Shown in pieces: positions 9,544 to 21,949 of a DNA stretch of 64,000 nt. A program made the translations under genes and the position numbers. Source of the DNA: Sphingomonas daechungensis (GTDB lineage: Bacteria > Pseudomonadota > Alphaproteobacteria > Sphingomonadales > Sphingomonadaceae); assembly GCF_014489495.1 (NCBI RefSeq), contig NZ_CP060780.1, forward strand, positions 2,491,001 to 2,555,000, in the 5' to 3' direction. The first letter of the stretch is position 1, and every line of letters starts with the position of its first letter. A model generated the notes under the pieces. That model ran no database searches. It was not told where the DNA came from and saw only the letters and a list, made by a program, of their open reading frames with translations.

Positions 9544-9904
9544 CCTGCCGCTCCTCGCCGGCGCGCTTCGAAGCTTCGCGGATCTCGTCGATTTCGGTTG
9601 CAAGCCGACGCCCGACCGCAGCCGCAGCCGCCTTGCCTGCCGCCTTCAGCGTCCGCTTGTTCGTGCCGACCGCGCCTTCGGTACGGCCTGATCGGGACTC
9701 GGTGATGGCCGCCAGCGCCGCTGTGGCACCAACCGCCAGCAGGTCGATGACCAATGGGCTTTGAAGCAGCTTGACCAGTGCATCGACGGGGTCGCTCTTC
9801 GACGACGACTTCGACTTGCCGCCGCCGCCGGACCCGCTCGAACTGCTTCTCCGAACTGCCTTACCCGTCGTGTTCGCGGCCTTTGCCGTCGCTTTCTTCG
9901 CCAT
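9521..9904 (-). CDS. Low-complexity Ala/Lys/Ser-rich protein, unknown function
   Basis: 127 residues. The N-terminal third is a basic Lys/Ala/Ser/Gly tail resembling histone-like linkers, the middle (about residues 40-68) is hydrophobic (LVKLLQSPLVIDLLAVGATAALAAI) and could be a membrane span, and the C-terminal third is amphipathic and basic. No family recognised. An AAGGAG-type sequence precedes the ATG at 9904. It may be an envelope-attached DNA- or polymer-binding protein, but that is only inference from composition. Confidence 0.7.
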   Translation of the reverse strand: MAKKATAKAANTTGKAVRRSSSSGSGGGGKSKSSSKSDPVDALVKLLQSPLVIDLLAVGATAALAAITESRSGRTEGAVGTNKRTLKAAGKAAAAAVGRRLATEIDEIREASKRAGEERQAKSGAQA

Positions 9905-9928
9905 AACGCCAAATCTCCTTTGGTCGGC

Positions 9929-10518
9929 TCAACCCACACGCTGCATCAATGTATCCTCGAACGGGCGCGCGAGCGCGCAGGCATTCTCGCGCGTGCTGTC
10001 CAGCCAGGTCGAGACGTCGCCCGGCCGAAGCATCACCGGCATCGCCTTGGGATGAACCTCGCCGACGATCGTGTTCGCCTCACAGGTCAGGAACGCCATG
10101 AACGGCCCGCCCTCGCCCGGCCGCCACAGCCCCGCGAAGGCGAACAGGGGGACTCATGCACATCGGTCAGGCCGAACCAAACCTTCTGCTTCCGCCCCAC
10201 TTCTCCGGTCCATTCGCAGAACTTGGTAACGGGGACGATGCATCGGCGCGCGGGCTGCTGGAGCGCGTTGCGCCAGAATGGGCTGGCGAGATTGCGGATG
10301 TTGGTAATCGCCCGCGATCCGGCCGCCTGGGGCCCCGGAAAGCCCCATTTCATGTGCTCCAGCTTCAGGCCGCCATTCTCATTGCGGCGAAGAACGGGCG
10401 CAAGCTGGCCCGGGTAGATTTCGTCGAACGGCGGGAGATTGGTCGTATCGCCGTCGAACGACCCGAAGATTCGACGGAGTTCATCCACAGTCGCCGTCAT
10501 CGTGTAAAGGTTACACAT
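9929..10518 (-). CDS. SRAP-domain protein (YedK/HMCES type), frameshifted
   Basis: About 196 residues after repair. After Met removal the protein begins with the catalytic Cys2 (MCNLYTMT), which in SRAP proteins forms a stable thiazolidine link with abasic sites in single-stranded DNA. The later blocks WGFPGP, ITNIRNL..SPFWRNAL, RCIVPVTKFCEW and HPKAMPVML, carrying the conserved Glu/His region, are present. One base is missing in the G run 10147-10151; without repair the protein ends prematurely in a nonsense tail. It is not part of an obvious operon. Confidence 0.88.
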
Positions 10519-10643
10519 ACTGTTTCAGCACCGTATCGGCCTCCCGCAACCGTTCGTCGTTAACAGGCCGCGCGGCGTTGAACATAGTCTCGTCCGCTTC
10601 GCTCCGATGAGCAAATCTGCTTGCATCATCTGGAGGGAGTAAC

Positions 10644-10943
10644 ATGCGTAACCTGTTTCTTGCTGCCGCGGCCGCGTCGATGGTCGTGCCGGTGGCGACC
10701 GCGACGCCTGCTCAGGCGCGCAGCACTTATTACAAGGGCAAGATCTGGAAGGACTCCGAAGGCCGGTACCGCTGCAAGCGGTCGAACGGCACGACGGGCC
10801 TTATTGTCGGCGCCGCGGGAGGCGCCCTCGTCGGGCGCGCCATCGACACGCATGGCGAGCGCGCGACCGGGACCATTCTCGGGGCTGCCGCCGGTGCACT
10901 GCTCGGCCGAAGCATCGATCGCAGCCGGGTGCGCTGCCGCTAA
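10644..10943 (+). CDS. Secreted glycine-zipper protein
   Basis: 99 residues with a clear signal peptide (about 1-25, cleavage near AQA). A short Lys/Tyr-rich segment (STYYKGKIWKDSEGRYRCKR) precedes a glycine-zipper hairpin (LIVGAAGGALVGRAID..TGTILGAAAGALLGRSID), the 2TM pattern found in small outer-envelope proteins. GGAGGG lies 9 nt before the ATG. Two Cys residues (one mid-protein, one near the end) could form a disulfide. Function is unknown. Confidence 0.8.
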   Translation: MRNLFLAAAAASMVVPVATATPAQARSTYYKGKIWKDSEGRYRCKRSNGTTGLIVGAAGGALVGRAIDTHGERATGTILGAAAGALLGRSIDRSRVRCR

Positions 10944-11063
10944 TCCCGATTACCCGGCCGGCGCCAGTCCCCCCGGATATCCCCCGGCGCCGGCCACCCC
11001 CCTTCACTGTATTGACACACTAACACAGCTAGGCGTATCCTCCACGCATCAGGGAGGACAGGT

Positions 11064-12169
11064 ATGTACAGCCAAAATGAGATCGACGAGGCGGTATCCG
11101 CCGGTGCGATCACCCCGGAAGCTGCAGGCGCATTGCGCTCGTTCGTCGAAGGACAGCGCTCGCTGCCGACTCAGGACGAAGAACAATTCCGCCTGATCAC
11201 AGGCTTCAACGATATCTTCGTGTCGATCGCCGCGGCGATCCTGTTGTTCGCGGTCGGCTGGATCGGCCAGTGGATCGGCGAGCGTGCCGGCACGGGGATC
11301 GATCATGGTCCGTCGTTCCTGGCCCCGGCGGCCGTCGCAGCGGTGAGCTGGTCTCTCGCGCTTTTCTTCACTGCCAGGCGCCGGATGGCCTTGCCGTCTA
11401 TCCTTCTGCTCCTCGCCTTCGTGGGCGGCGTTCTGCTGACGTCGGCATTCGTGATGGTGTTCGCGATCGGGCCCAGCGCGTTCGAGAATAACCCGCAGCT
11501 TGGGGTGTCATCGGCGCGCTGTCCGCCGCCATCGCCGCAGCCGGAGCCTGGCTCCACTGGCGCCGTTTCCACGTCCCCATCACCGTTGCCGCTGGCGCGG
11601 CATCCATCGCCGCCATCGCGGTCGGCCTGCTGGTCGCCGCTCTCGGCGCCAACGTGGAGGACGCTAAGAACGTGATCCTCGGCTTCGTGCTCCTGCTCGG
11701 CATCGGCACATTCCTGTTCGCGATGTGGTGGGACGGCTCGGACCGTGCGCGCATCACCCGCCGCTCGGACGTCGCCTTTTGGCTTCACCTGCTGGCAGCG
11801 CCGATGATCGTGCACCCGGTCTTCACTCTGCTCGGACTCAACGATGGCAATGCGACCATGGGCGAAGGCCTGGTCGTCGTGCTGCTCTACATCGCGCTCG
11901 GCGTCACTGCGCTTGCGATCGACCGCCGCGCGCTGCTGGTGTCGGCGCTCGCCTACGTCCTGTTCGCGATGCAGCAGTTGTTCCGTGAGTTCGGAGCGGT
12001 CGAGCTCAACATTGCGCTGACCGGCCTCATCATCGGTTCCGCGCTGCTGATGCTCTCAGCCTTTTGGCACCAGGCCCGGGCCCTCATCGTCCGGCCGCTT
12101 CCCGAAGGGTTGCGCGACCGGTTGCCGCTGCTCGACCGGGCCTCGGCTATTCCTCAACCAGCCGCATGA
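11064..12169 (+). CDS. DUF2157-like polytopic membrane protein (frameshifted)
   Basis: About 368 residues after repair. The N-terminal soluble region (MYSQNEIDEAVSAGAITPEAA, with a helix-turn segment) matches the start of DUF2157-type proteins, and about ten hydrophobic spans follow. A G is missing in the run 11502-11505; adding it joins FENNPQLG to GVIGALSAAIAAAGAW. GGAGGA precedes the ATG. The 3' end overlaps the convergent DUF2794 gene by 23 bp. Function unknown. Confidence 0.75.
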
Positions 12170-12490
12170 GGCGACGCTCGATCGGGGCCAGGATGCCGTG
12201 AAGCTCCTGGCCTCGCTTGAGCACCAGCCCATGCTCACTGACCAAGGCAAACGCCCCTGCTTCAACCGAAGCGCGGGGCGTTTCTCTATGCGGATCTCCG
12301 GCCGCTCCGACGTACGCCGGAAGGCGGCGAACACTGCGACGTCGACGCCCATGTGGATGGCGTAATCGCGCCAGTGCCCGGCAGCCACCATCCGCCCATA
12401 AAGGTCGAGAATGCGCTTGATCTCGAGGCGATCGAACGTGGCAATTGGGCGCCGGTCCCGAGGGTTCGGGAACGGCGCGATGACGCTCAA
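12147..12490 (-). CDS. DUF2794 family protein (frameshifted)
   Basis: About 114 residues after repair. The conserved block [38 protein letters not shown], followed by RIEKRP..LKQG, is typical of this alphaproteobacterial family of unknown function. The G run (plus-strand C run 12254-12257) is one base short; repair gives a C-terminus [19 protein letters not shown] and a stop at 12147. The TTG start overlaps the cysE stop (TTGA), indicating coupling. Confidence 0.8.
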
Positions 12491-13202
12491 GCGCTTTTGG
12501 CCCTTGGCGCGGGCTGGCGCGCAGCTTTCAGCGCGGCGACCTCTTTGCGCAGCTCGGCGATCTCGTCCTCAAGCTCGTTGAGTCGGGCACGGCCCGGATC
12601 GCAATCCTCTCCGCACGGAGTACCGTAGGCGACGAAGCCGGGGCTATAATGCACCGTGTCGATCGGCACCGGCCGCGCGGGAATGCCAACGACGGTCGCC
12701 CCCGAAGGAACGTCCTTGGTGACCACGGAGTTGGCGCCGATTTTTGCGCCCGCGCCGACCTCGATCGGTCCGAGCACTTGCGCGCCCGAGCCAATGACCA
12801 CGCCGTCACGAATCGTCGGGTGGCGCTTGCCGCCCGCGCCGGTTGAGGGTTGGTGCCGCCCAAGGTCACGCTCTGGTAGATGGTGACGTTGTCGCCGATC
12901 TCGGCGGTCTCGCCGATCACTGTGAAGCCATGATCGATGAAGAAATTACGACCGATCTTCGCACCCGGATGAATGTCGATCGCGGTCAGAAAACGGGCAA
13001 TATGGTTCACAAGACGCGCCGGGAAATAGAGTTGCCCCTCCCAGAGCCAATGGCCCAGGCGGTGAAACGCAAGGGCGATGACGCCGGGGTAAAGCAGGAC
13101 TTCCCAGCGTGATCGCGCGGCCGGGTCGCGGGCTTTCACCGATTCCAAATAGGCGCCGATGCCCGTGCGCGGGGCTGCTGTCGTCTCTTCCACCACGAGC
13201 AC
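12487..13202 (-). CDS. cysE: Serine O-acetyltransferase (frameshifted)
   Basis: About 238 residues after repair. It acetylates serine to O-acetylserine, the carbon skeleton for cysteine. The left-handed beta-helix hexapeptide region is clear: [47 protein letters not shown], then [12 protein letters not shown]. The join at LGGTNP needs one extra base at the GGG run 12847-12849. The C-terminus has a coiled segment. The start is one of three GTG codons (13193, 13196, 13202). The divergent neighbour is a TauE/SafE permease, consistent with sulfur metabolism. Confidence 0.88.
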
Positions 13203-13318
13203 TAATTTAAGTGCGAGACGCCTCGAATGAAAGACGGGGCGCGTTGCGGCAGTGCAACATCCGCTTGCAGACGGACGGACTGTTCGCCAAACGCCAACGA
13301 AACGAGCCGGAGGTCGAC

Positions 13319-14081
13319 ATTCTCCAACACATCCTGGCAGATCCCCAAGCGCTTCTGATCTTTGCACTAATCGGGTTTTCAGCGCAGTTGGTCGATGGCG
13401 CGCTAGGCATGGCGTTCGGCCAGATTTCCAGCACGATCCTCATCAGCATCGGCGTGCCCCCGCGGCTGCATCGGCCGGCGTCCATACTGCGGAGACGTTC
13501 ACGACCGCGGTTTCCGCGATCAGTCACGTCGCCCACCGTAATGTCGATTGGAGCCTGTTTACCAGGCTCGCGATCCCCGGGTGATTGGCGGCGTCCTCGG
13601 CGCCTATGTCCTCACCGCCGTTGATGCGTCCGCGGCCAAGCCCTTCGTGCTCGCTTATCTGACGTCTCTCGGCCTCTACCTTTTCTACCGCGGAATCATG
13701 CACCGCCACACGGAGCGCACTCCGAAGGTCGTGTCGCCGCTCGGTTTCATCGGCGGTTTCCTCGACGCGGCCGGCGGTGGCGGCTGGGGCGGGATCGTCA
13801 CCTCCAACCTGCTCGTCCAGGGCAGCAACCCGCGCAAGACCATCGGCACGGTCAACACCGCCGAATTCTTCCTGACGGTGACCATCTCGGCGACCTTCAT
13901 CGCCACGCTCGGCCTGAGGGCCTTCACGGTCGCGACCACAGGCCTGCTTCTGGGCGGCGTCCTGGCCGCACCGTTTGGCGCCTGGGTCGCCAAGCGGGTG
14001 AATCCGGATCTGCTGCTGACGTTTGTCGGCGCGCTACTCACCACCGTCAGTCTGTACGGGCTCTATCGCGCACTCATGTAA
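13319..14081 (+). CDS. TauE/SafE family permease (two frameshifts)
   Basis: About 254 residues after two repairs (C run 13457-13461 and G run 13579-13581, each one base short). Hydrophobic spans with the family motifs [16 protein letters not shown] near the start and [16 protein letters not shown] in the middle identify the sulfite/sulfoacetate exporter family. The start is unclear: a GGAGG lies 5 nt before an ATT at 13319, while GTG (13211) and TTG (13265) are in frame further up but without a ribosome binding site. Placement beside cysE suggests export of a sulfur anion. Confidence 0.75.
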
Positions 14082-14092
14082 GGGAGGTCGGC

Positions 14093-14566
14093 ATGGTTCG
14101 AAGGTCCCGCTCGGTCATCGCTTTGGCGCTTCTCTGCCTGCCGGCCACGGCCTGGGGCGGGACAGCCGAGAACAAGGCTCTGGCATCTCGTATCATCCTC
14201 GAGAAGATGGGCGAGGGCCGCTTTGACATCCAGCCGGAAATCTACGGGCCTGGTTTCGTCGCCCACGGTTTCGCGCGTGACTATACGCTCGCGGAGGACG
14301 AGGCTTCTGGACCAGCTAAGAGCGGCATTCCCCGACCTTGAAGTGAAGGTCGAGCGCATCATCGCCGAGGGCGATCTCGTCTCTCTGCACTGGAGCGCGG
14401 TGGGCACGAATACGGTCGCCGTTCCCGGCTTTCCGGACAAGGCAAGAAAGTCGAAATAGACGGAATGAGCTTCTTCCGGTTCAAGGACGGGAAGATCGTC
14501 GAGGAATGGTCCACCTACGACAATCTGACGATCATGAAGCAATTGGGCTTGATGGGAGAGAAGTAG
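14093..14566 (+). CDS. Secreted SnoaL-like (ester cyclase type) protein, two frameshifts
   Basis: About 157 residues after repair. A signal peptide (MVRRSRSVIALALLCLPATAWG) is followed by an NTF2-like fold typical of SnoaL polyketide cyclase relatives (LRAAFPDLEVKVERIIAEGDLV, HWSAVGTN, GMSFFRFKDGKIVEEWSTYDN). Two indels are needed: one T too many at 14305-14306 and one G too few at 14435-14436. Family members catalyse or bind diverse small molecules; no substrate can be named. It follows the permease by 11 bp and may be co-transcribed. Confidence 0.7.
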
Positions 14567-14615
14567 CTCTCATCGTGGGAGTCGCTTATAGCGTCGAGAT
14601 TGATTGGAATTCTCG

Positions 14616-15571
14616 ATGACTATCCATCTCCCCACGATCAAGCAGCTCCAATATCTCGTGGCACTTCGCCAGCACGGCCACTTCGGCAAGGCAGCCGAAT
14701 CTTGCTTCGTGACCCAGTCGACGCTCTCCGCCGGCCTGCGCGAGCTGGAGAACCTCCTCGGTATCGTTCTGGTCGAGCGGACTCGCCGCGTGGTTCGCTT
14801 TACGCCGCTCGGCCTCAAGATCTCCGAAAAGGCCTTGCGCGTTCTTCGCGAAGCCGAGGAGCTGACCGACATGGCCCGAGCCGAAGGCAAGCCGCTCCAC
14901 GGCGAACTCCGCATGGGGTCATCCCGACCATCGCCCCATTCCTGCTGCCGGCGATGCTGCCGCGACTGCGTCGGCAATGGCCGAACCTGAAGCTGTTCCT
15001 GCGCGAGGAGACCAGCCAGGCCGCTTGCGACGCGCTCCATCGCGGCCAGCTCGATTGCGTCCTGCTGGCAATGCCCTTCCCCTGCGGCGACGTGGAGAAG
15101 GCGCAGCTGTTCGAAGACCGCCTGTTCGTTGCCTTCCCGCGCGGAGAAGCGCCGCCGGATACCAGTGTCGAGCCGCGAGCCATCGATGAGCAGCGCCTGC
15201 TCATGCTCGAGGATGGCCATTGCCTGAAGGATCATGCTCTGTCGGCCTGCAATCGACCGGAGATGCGGGCTGATGCCGCCATGATGGGGACGTCGCTGCA
15301 CACGCTGGTGCAGATGGTGGACAATGGACTTGGGGTGACCTTTGTCCCCGGCATGGCGATCGATGCAGGGATTCTCGAAGGCACAGGCGTCGACGCCCGC
15401 CCACTCAGCTCGGATCACGGGTTTCGCCAGGTTGCGCTGATCTGGCGCCGCTCAAGCCCGCGCGAGGAGGAGTTCCGCCTGCTTGCCGACGCACTTCGCC
15501 AGATCGCCCACGACCTCAACCCAAGCCTGGGCACAAAAACGCCGGAAATCCGCGAGGTCGAGCTAGCCTGA
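14616..15571 (+). CDS. oxyR: Hydrogen-peroxide-sensing LysR regulator OxyR (frameshifted)
   Basis: About 318 residues after repair. An N-terminal LysR helix-turn-helix (ALRQHGHFGKAAESCFVTQSTLSAGLRELE) precedes the ligand-binding domain. The redox pair is visible as Cys203 and Cys212 (HCLKDHALSAC), the 9-residue spacing of OxyR Cys199/Cys208. The G run 14915-14918 is one base short. It faces katG tail to tail, and KatG is a classic OxyR target, which strengthens the assignment. Confidence 0.92.
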
Positions 15572-15578
15572 AACGAAG

Positions 15579-15621
15579 CGGTCGCCACCACGGACTTGCG
15601 GGAAGTCCGTAGCAGCGACCG
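15579..15621. terminator. Bidirectional hairpin between oxyR and katG
   Basis: In the 64 bp between the convergent stops, an 8-bp perfect stem ACGGACTT/AAGTCCGT with a GCGGG loop (15590-15610) is extended by an outer CGGTCGC/GCGACCG pair. There is no T-run, so it is either a weak intrinsic terminator serving both strands or a 3' stability element. Confidence 0.55.
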
Positions 15622-15635
15622 GCGCCGTCACTTGG

Positions 15636-17951
<2,316 letters not shown>

Positions 17952-18051
17952 TTAGTGTCGAGCAACCGAGCACAGCGACGCCGACGCACAGCGTCGCCGG
18001 AGCAGTGCGAAGAGATTGCGAGAGCCGGCCAGCGGGCGCAGCCCGACCGAC

Positions 18052-18074
18052 GTCACGGGATTTACTCCCGTGAC
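18052..18074. repeat. Palindromic intergenic repeat, copy 1
   Basis: A perfect 9-bp inverted repeat, GTCACGGGA-TTTAC-TCCCGTGAC, lies in the 240-bp gap between katG and pgsA. A second near-identical element (26265-26289) is found 8 kb away in another intergenic gap in the opposite orientation, and both are preceded by CCGAC. This is the pattern of a REP-like element rather than a gene-specific terminator. No T-run follows on either strand. Confidence 0.65.
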
Positions 18075-18091
18075 GGTGAGCTTCCGCGACC

Positions 18092-18660
18092 TCAATCCAT
18101 GTGCTTCAGGCCAACCCGCAGATAATCCCACCCGGTCACCAGCGTCAGCGCCGCTGCCGCCCACAGGCTTCCGATCCCGACCAAATGGATCCAGTGCTGC
18201 GCCGGGAAAGCCCCACCCAGAATCAGGGCCCCAAGGCCACCAGCTGGAATGTCGTCTTCCACTTCGCGAGCGCACTGACCGGCACCAGCACCTTCAACTC
18301 GGCCAGGAACTCGCGCAGCCCCGAGACCATGATCTCGCGTAGCAGGATGATCAGCGCCGGAATGACGCTCCAGTCCTGGATGATCGGCGCATCGCCGTCG
18401 GCCTTCCGGCTCGCCATCAGCATGACCAGCACCGCCGCGACCATGATCTTGTCCGCGATCGGGTCGAGGAACTGCCCAAGCCGCGAAATCCGCCCCTGCG
18501 CCCGCGCAAGATATCCGTCGAAATAATCGGTGACCCCGACGATGCAGTAGAGCACGAACGTGATCGCATAATCCCACGGCGCCGGCTTCCACAGCAGGAA
18601 CACCAGCAAGGGCACGGCAAAGATCCGCGACAGCGTGAGTAGGTTCGGAACGCTCAGCAT
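18092..18660 (-). CDS. pgsA: CDP-diacylglycerol--glycerol-3-phosphate 3-phosphatidyltransferase (frameshifted)
   Basis: About 189 residues after repair. It makes phosphatidylglycerol phosphate in the inner membrane. The CDP-alcohol phosphotransferase motif is complete: DGYLAR-(8 residues)-G-QFL-D-PIA-D. The first span begins MLSVPNLLTLSRIFAVPLLVF. The run at 18229-18232 is one base short; repair replaces a premature stop with GALILGGAFPAQH and the last two spans, ending at 18092. The enzyme is normally essential, so a genuine null mutation is implausible. Confidence 0.92.
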
Positions 18661-18713
18661 GCTGAGACCGCTCTACGCAAAGCGCCATCCAAGCAAAAGA
18701 CGGCAGCGGGAGA

Positions 18714-18740
18714 ATGTCCGCTTTCGACCCAAACCTGTCG
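18714..18740. repeat. CTTTCGACCC-core intergenic repeat, copy 1
   Basis: The sequence TGTCCGCTTTCGACCCAAAC resembles two other intergenic segments in this window (20183-20207 and 26217-26244), all with the core CAG/CCG-CTTTC-G/C-ACCC. I recall this motif as very common between genes of sphingomonads, where it gives spurious translations containing FGSKADI. Copy number could not be counted here. Confidence 0.5.
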
Positions 18741-18814
18741 CTAGGCCTTCGACCCGTTGCGGCCATTCAAACCGGGGTTAGATTGCAGGCGGTTTAGTCG
18801 GAGGGGAGACTTCC

Positions 18815-20170
18815 ATGCTTGGCTTAATCGCTGCGGCACTCACGGCTGCAAGCAGTCCGTCTTTCGTGGTCAAGCCCTGTCTCGACGTATCACTGGTGTC
18901 CCGTGCCCGATGCGGGACTGTGATGGTTCCAGAGGATCGCTCGCGTCGTTCAGGCCGTCAAATTGGACTAAACTTGATCGTGATCTCGGCGGCAAAGCCC
19001 TTGAAGCAACCTCAGGCGCTTTTCGACCTCGATGGTGGCCCGGGCCTCGCCGACACTAAGAATGCCGGCTTTTATCTGACCGACGGAACGGCATACGCTG
19101 AGACACGCGATATCGTTCTCATCGATCAGCGCGGCACAGGCGGTTCGAATCCGCTGGACTGCCCGGAGTTTGACGCACCCGACAAGGCGCTTCAGCCGAT
19201 GTTTCCAGTGGCGGCGGTTCAGTCCTGCCGGGCCAGGCTGAGCAGGAGCGCGGACCTTACACGCTACACGACCGATGATGCCGTGGCCGACCTCGATGAT
19301 GTGCGTCGGGCGCTCGGCTACGCCAAGATTGATCTGTTCGCCTTGTCCTACGGAACCACGCTTGCCCTGCGATATGTGCAGCGCCACGAAAACCGAGTCC
19401 GGAGCGCCGTTCTCTTGTCTGCTGTTCCGCCTTCAGCCATGCCGCCCCGGCACCACGCCACAGCTGCCCAACCCGCGCTCGACCAATTGATTGCTGATTG
19501 CGCGGCGGATGCGTCGTGTTCGAGCCGCTATCCGAATTTGAGAGCAAGGCTGAAAGAGGCTTTGGACAAGCTTCAAATCTCGGCGAAGGTCACGCCGTCG
19601 GTAGCGATGGAGCGCCTGCGGACGAAGCTCTACTCGCCGGGCGGAGCGCGTAGCGAACCGAACCTAATCGATCGTCTTGCGAAAGGCGACATTTCCGTTC
19701 TCTGGTCCGAAAACGAGCGAGCCGGCTTCAATTACTTCGACGGCGTGTATCTGACCATCACTTGCTCGGAGAGCCTGCCCTTTTTCGACGAAACCGAAGC
19801 AAGGAAAAACGCGCAGAAGACAGTGTTCGGCGATTATCGCCTGACCCGCCAGCGTGAGGCGTGCGCGAATTGGCCACGGGCTCAGGTCAAGAATGACTTT
19901 TTCGAGCCGGTGCGAGCGCGGGTACCTGTGCTTTTCCTTTCGGGTAACCGCGACCCAGTCACGCCCGGGAAATGGGCTGAGGAAGCCGCCCAGGGCCTAC
20001 CAAACTCTCGGCTCATCGTCATTACTTGGGCGGGACATATTGTGGACGGCCTTACGGGCCTCGACAGTTGCTTCGATCCCCAGGTCGTGCGCTTTCTTGA
20101 AACCGCCGATCCCAAGTCGGTGGATGATCGATGCTTTGCATCAATGATGCCGCCGCCGTTCAAGATGTAG
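18815..20170 (+). CDS. Secreted alpha/beta hydrolase, tripeptidyl-/prolyl-aminopeptidase-like
   Basis: 451 residues. A short N-terminal hydrophobic stretch suggests export. The oxyanion segment DLDGGPG, the DQRGTGGSNPL block, a nucleophile elbow (ALSYGTTLAL), the acid loop SGNRDPVTP and the catalytic His in WAGHIVDG match proline iminopeptidase/TAP-like hydrolases with a C-terminal TAP-like region. The elbow has Ala where the family usually has Gly two residues before the nucleophile Ser. Six or more Cys residues suggest periplasmic disulfides. Probable role: peptide or ester hydrolysis outside the cytoplasm. Confidence 0.85.
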   Translation: MLGLIAAALTAASSPSFVVKPCLDVSLVSRARCGTVMVPEDRSRRSGRQIGLNLIVISAAKPLKQPQALFDLDGGPGLADTKNAGFYLTDGTAYAETRDIVLIDQRGTGGSNPLDCPEFDAPDKALQPMFPVAAVQSCRARLSRSADLTRYTTDDAVADLDDVRRALGYAKIDLFALSYGTTLALRYVQRHENRVRSAVLLSAVPPSAMPPRHHATAAQPALDQLIADCAADASCSSRYPNLRARLKEALDKLQISAKVTPSVAMERLRTKLYSPGGARSEPNLIDRLAKGDISVLWSENERAGFNYFDGVYLTITCSESLPFFDETEARKNAQKTVFGDYRLTRQREACANWPRAQVKNDFFEPVRARVPVLFLSGNRDPVTPGKWAEEAAQGLPNSRLIVITWAGHIVDGLTGLDSCFDPQVVRFLETADPKSVDDRCFASMMPPPFKM

Positions 20171-20182
20171 CTAACGGTCGGG

Positions 20183-20207
20183 TATCAGCTTTCCACCCGT
20201 TGCTGCC
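20183..20207. repeat. CTTTCSACCC-core intergenic repeat, copy 2
   Basis: TATCAGCTTTCCACCCGTTG followed by CTGCC lies just after the hydrolase stop. CAG and CTG at its ends form short inverted arms around the shared core. See the copies at 18714 and 26217. Confidence 0.45.
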
Positions 20208-20350
20208 TCCATCGTCGCCCGAGTCGATTCCCGCCCCGTCGTACGATAGTCGATCCGGCGCTTGTCCCCGTAGCTTTACCCGCTAAGGGTTGAGCCACCG
20301 AGGCGGCGCAGGACGGCAAGCTTGTTTCTGAGTTCATATTCGGCGGGCTG

Positions 20351-21663
20351 ATGCAGGATTCCCTTCATCTGTTGCGCACACGGCGGTTCCTGCCGATCTT
20401 CACGACGCAATTCCTCGGCGCTTTCAACGACAATCTCTTCCGCACCGCGATGGTGCTGCTGGTGATTTACGGCATCTACGGCGATGCCGAGCAGGAGGCG
20501 GCGTTCAGCGCGATCGCCGGCGGGCTGTTCATCCTCCCCTTCTTCCTCCTCTCGGCGCTGTCGGGCCAGCTGGCCGACGCCATGGACAAGGCCAGGATTG
20601 TCCGCATCGTGAAAAGCGCGGAGATCGGGATCATGATCTTCGGTGCCGCGGGTCTGCTTCTGCAGAATACGGCGCTGATGCTGATCGCGCTGACCGCCAT
20701 GGGCGTCCACTCGACCTTTTTCGGCCCGATCAAGTACGCGATCCTGCCACAGCACCTGACCAAGGATGAGGTGCTCGGCGGAACCGGGCTAGTCGAGGCG
20801 GGCACCTATATCGCGATCCTCGGCGGGACGATTCTCGGGGGCTTCTCGTGCTGCAGCGGCCGGACGGCAGCTATCACGCCGAATGGGCCGCGGTCGGCGT
20901 CCTGGTGGTTGCCTTGATTGGCCGCATCGCGGGCGGCTTCGTCCCGCCTGCGCCGCCGGCCGACGATGCCGAAATTCCCGGATACCCGCACCGCGGCATG
21001 GATTGGCACATCGTGCGCGCCTCCATCACTTTGGTCAGCGCGACCCTGCACGTCCGCCGCCTGTTCCTCGCCATCCTGTCGATCAGCTTCTTCTGGGCGA
21101 TGGGCGCAGTTCTGGCCGCACAATTCCCGCCGCTGGTGAAGAACGTGCTCTTTGCCGACCAAAGCGTCGCGACCCTGTTCCTCGCCGTCTTCTCGGTCGG
21201 CGTCGCCATCGGCTCGGTTGCGATCAACCGCATGCTGAAGGGCAACGTCTCGGCCCGCTTCGCCCCGTCATCGGCTCTACTGATGGGGATCTTCGTCCTG
21301 CTGCTCTACTGGTTGACCAAGGACTGGACGCCTCCGGGAACGGAACTTGTCGACGTCCGCGAATTCCTCCGTCACCCGCTCGGATGGGCGGTCGTGCTCG
21401 ACCTCCTCGGCGTTGCGATCGCCGGTGGCATGTTCGTGGTGCCGCTCTACGCCTTCCTGACAACGACGGTGCCGAAGTCCGAAACTGCGCGGACCGTGGC
21501 TGCGAACAATATCGTCAATTCAGGAGCGATGGTGCTGGCGACGCTGATCCTGACCGGGCTCGTGCTCGTCGGCGTGTCGGTCGCGGAGACCTTGTTCCTG
21601 GTCGCCGTGGCAAGCGTGATTGCGGCCTGGCTAGGCTGGAAGCTTCACCTCGCCTGCAACTAG
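20351..21663 (+). CDS. MFS transporter of the LplT (lysophospholipid) type, frameshifted
   Basis: About 437 residues after repair, with 11-12 spans. The N-terminus (RRFLPIFTTQFLGAFNDNLFRTAMVLLVIYG) and the HSTFFGPIKYAILPQHL loop are diagnostic for the lysophospholipid transporter LplT branch, which flips lysophospholipids inward for reacylation. One C is missing at about 20845, joining ILGGF to LVLQRPDG. No aas acyltransferase gene follows, so the partner would be elsewhere. Substrate inferred from family. Confidence 0.82.
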
Positions 21664-21673
21664 GACAGGCTGG

Positions 21674-21853
21674 CTAGAAGATCAGGACGGACACGAACAC
21701 GAAGCCGACCGCAAAGGTCGAAGCGAACAGCTTGACGTCGTCGCTGACCGAAAAGCCGGCTCGATCGGCCGAACCCAGCAAGAAGCCGGGAATGCGCTTT
21801 CCGAACAGCCGCGGATCGATGGCAACTACAGGACGATTCATACGCATGTGCAT
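21674..21853 (-). CDS. Small protein with a C-terminal membrane span
   Basis: 57-59 residues depending on which of three in-frame ATG codons is used (21853, 21847, 21841). The body (NRPVVAIDPRLFGKRIPGF) is basic, and the last 17 residues (LFASTFAVGFVFVSVLIF) form a hydrophobic span ending at the C-terminus, i.e. a tail-anchored layout. Codon use is good and it fills the gap between two genes. No family recognised and no strong ribosome binding site. Confidence 0.5.
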   Translation of the reverse strand: MHMRMNRPVVAIDPRLFGKRIPGFLLGSADRAGFSVSDDVKLFASTFAVGFVFVSVLIF

Positions 21854-21949
21854 TTCTTAAGATGCTTTTAACCATGCGTACAACGTCACAAAATAGGGAT
21901 ACGCTCCCGACGTCTCGGAACGGGACGGAGCTCAGTCGGGAATGAAGGT

